Source: CALVLD01 sp964467585
Lineage (GTDB): Bacteria; Bacillota; Clostridia; Christensenellales; CAG-138
Length of the DNA: 64,000 bases
Direction of reading: 5' to 3'
NCBI GenBank assembly: GCA_964467585.1
Contig: CAYXRF010000009.1
Location: 19,810-83,809 of the forward strand
Part shown: positions 63,518 through 64,000 of the stretch, piece by piece
Layout: each line of letters begins with the position of its first letter
How positions within the stretch are numbered: position 1 is the first letter of the stretch
The notes under the pieces: model-generated
Told to the model about the DNA's origin: nothing
What the model saw: only the letters and a program-made list of their open reading frames with translations
Database searches by the model: none
Position numbers and translations under genes: made by a program

Positions 63518-64000
63518 ATGAACACACAAGCGGCGGTCAAGCTTGATTATACTATGCCGTCAATAATGACGCAACGCCCGTTTACCGCTATTGAATTATT
63601 CGCCGGGGCGGGTGGGCTTGCCCTCGGTATTGAAAAGGCGGGGTTTAATACCCTTGCTCTAATTGAGTTTGACAAAGACGCGGCGGCGACGCTTAAAACA
63701 AACCGTCCTAAATGGAATGTCATTTGTGACGATATTGCGAATGTTTCACCGCAAGACTTAACCGCTCTTTTCGGGCTTGAAGTCGGTGAATTGGAATTAC
63801 TCTCGGGCGGCGCGCCTTGTCAATCATTTTCATACGCTGGAAAAAGACTTGGTTTAGAGGACGCACGGGGAACACTATTTTATCATTTTGCTGTATTTCT
63901 TGAAAAATTGCGCCCGAAAACCTTTTTATTTGAAAATGTGCGCGGACTGCTTACGCATAATCGCGGGAATACATATGAAACAATTCTTGAAATATTCACA
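63518..64000 (+). CDS. DNA (cytosine-5-)-methyltransferase, N-terminal part
   Basis: The first 161 residues of a C5 methyltransferase: motif I TAIELFAGAGGLALG (about 23-37), motif IV GGAPCQSFSYAGKR with the catalytic Cys of PCQ (near 100) and FLFENVRGLL (ENV, motif VI). The frame is open to the right edge. It methylates cytosine in a DNA target and is probably part of a restriction-modification system, whose other genes lie outside the window. GGGGG lies about 13 bases before the ATG. Confidence 0.93.
   Translation, partial: MNTQAAVKLDYTMPSIMTQRPFTAIELFAGAGGLALGIEKAGFNTLALIEFDKDAAATLKTNRPKWNVICDDIANVSPQDLTALFGLEVGELELLSGGAPCQSFSYAGKRLGLEDARGTLFYHFAVFLEKLRPKTFLFENVRGLLTHNRGNTYETILEIFT

Overview
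The window looks like a Clostridia-type Firmicute, probably an anaerobic gut or rumen commensal. The evidence is an rnfCDGEAB operon, ireB-ruvX-DUF1292, a T-box valS leader, dockerin and cohesin modules, InlB-type repeats, and promoters of the TTGACA-17-TATAAT kind with strong GGAGG ribosome binding sites throughout. No species can be named from sequence alone.

Layout. 1-9.1 kb is the early region of an integrated phage-like element: an operon on the minus strand runs from a Cro-like regulator through small phage proteins, an SMC-like ATPase, a RecA-fold ATPase, DUF669 and a helicase to a primase/helicase that runs off the left edge. A C1-like repressor diverges from it, followed by a HIRAN-like protein and a large serine integrase (9.8-11.5 kb) whose reading frame continues past a terminator into a decayed host-side gene with a RelA/SpoT-like domain. 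12.8-15.3 kb is a frameshifted D,D-carboxypeptidase. 15.4-21.3 kb (minus) is the Rnf complex with a NusG-domain-II protein and a Gx-type membrane protein. 21.6-24.1 kb is ireB, an aldo/keto reductase, ruvX, DUF1292 and a tiny CTGL-motif protein. 24.2-28.7 kb holds a PQQ-propeller protein with an upstream small ORF, DUF2812, a 32-residue membrane peptide, a lipase-like hydrolase and rhaD. 28.8-34.3 kb is housekeeping: mgtE, secA, serS. 34.4-40 kb holds a membrane protein, a phosphopantetheinyl transferase, mntP, a patatin, tRNA-Trp, a DUF4870-like protein and an unusual GNAT-ProX fusion. 40-44 kb holds CcdA-thioredoxin-DUF2087 and a zinc-ribbon propeller protein with an SGNH hydrolase. 44.1-48.3 kb (minus) is an SGNH/DUF4358/MBOAT O-acetylation cassette and a polysaccharide deacetylase lipoprotein. 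48.5-51.5 kb is valS with its T-box leader. 51.6-55 kb is an ECF-type sigma factor, a membrane anti-sigma-like protein, a secreted protein and an ArsR-type regulator. 55.2-62.5 kb is a secreted dockerin protein overlapping a giant subtilase with three cohesin-like modules, InlB repeats and its own dockerin. After a tandem-repeat patch and tRNA-Ser, a C5 cytosine methyltransferase starts at 63.5 kb and runs off the right edge.

How the genes fit together. The cell-surface theme is strong: a D,D-carboxypeptidase, MBOAT/SGNH O-acetylation, a polysaccharide deacetylase and cohesin/dockerin proteins. Energy metabolism is represented by Rnf (ferredoxin:NAD oxidoreductase coupled to ion translocation). 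Three independent frame anomalies (carboxypeptidase, subtilase, probable mgtE start) may be true decay or base-calling errors and should be checked before function is inferred.
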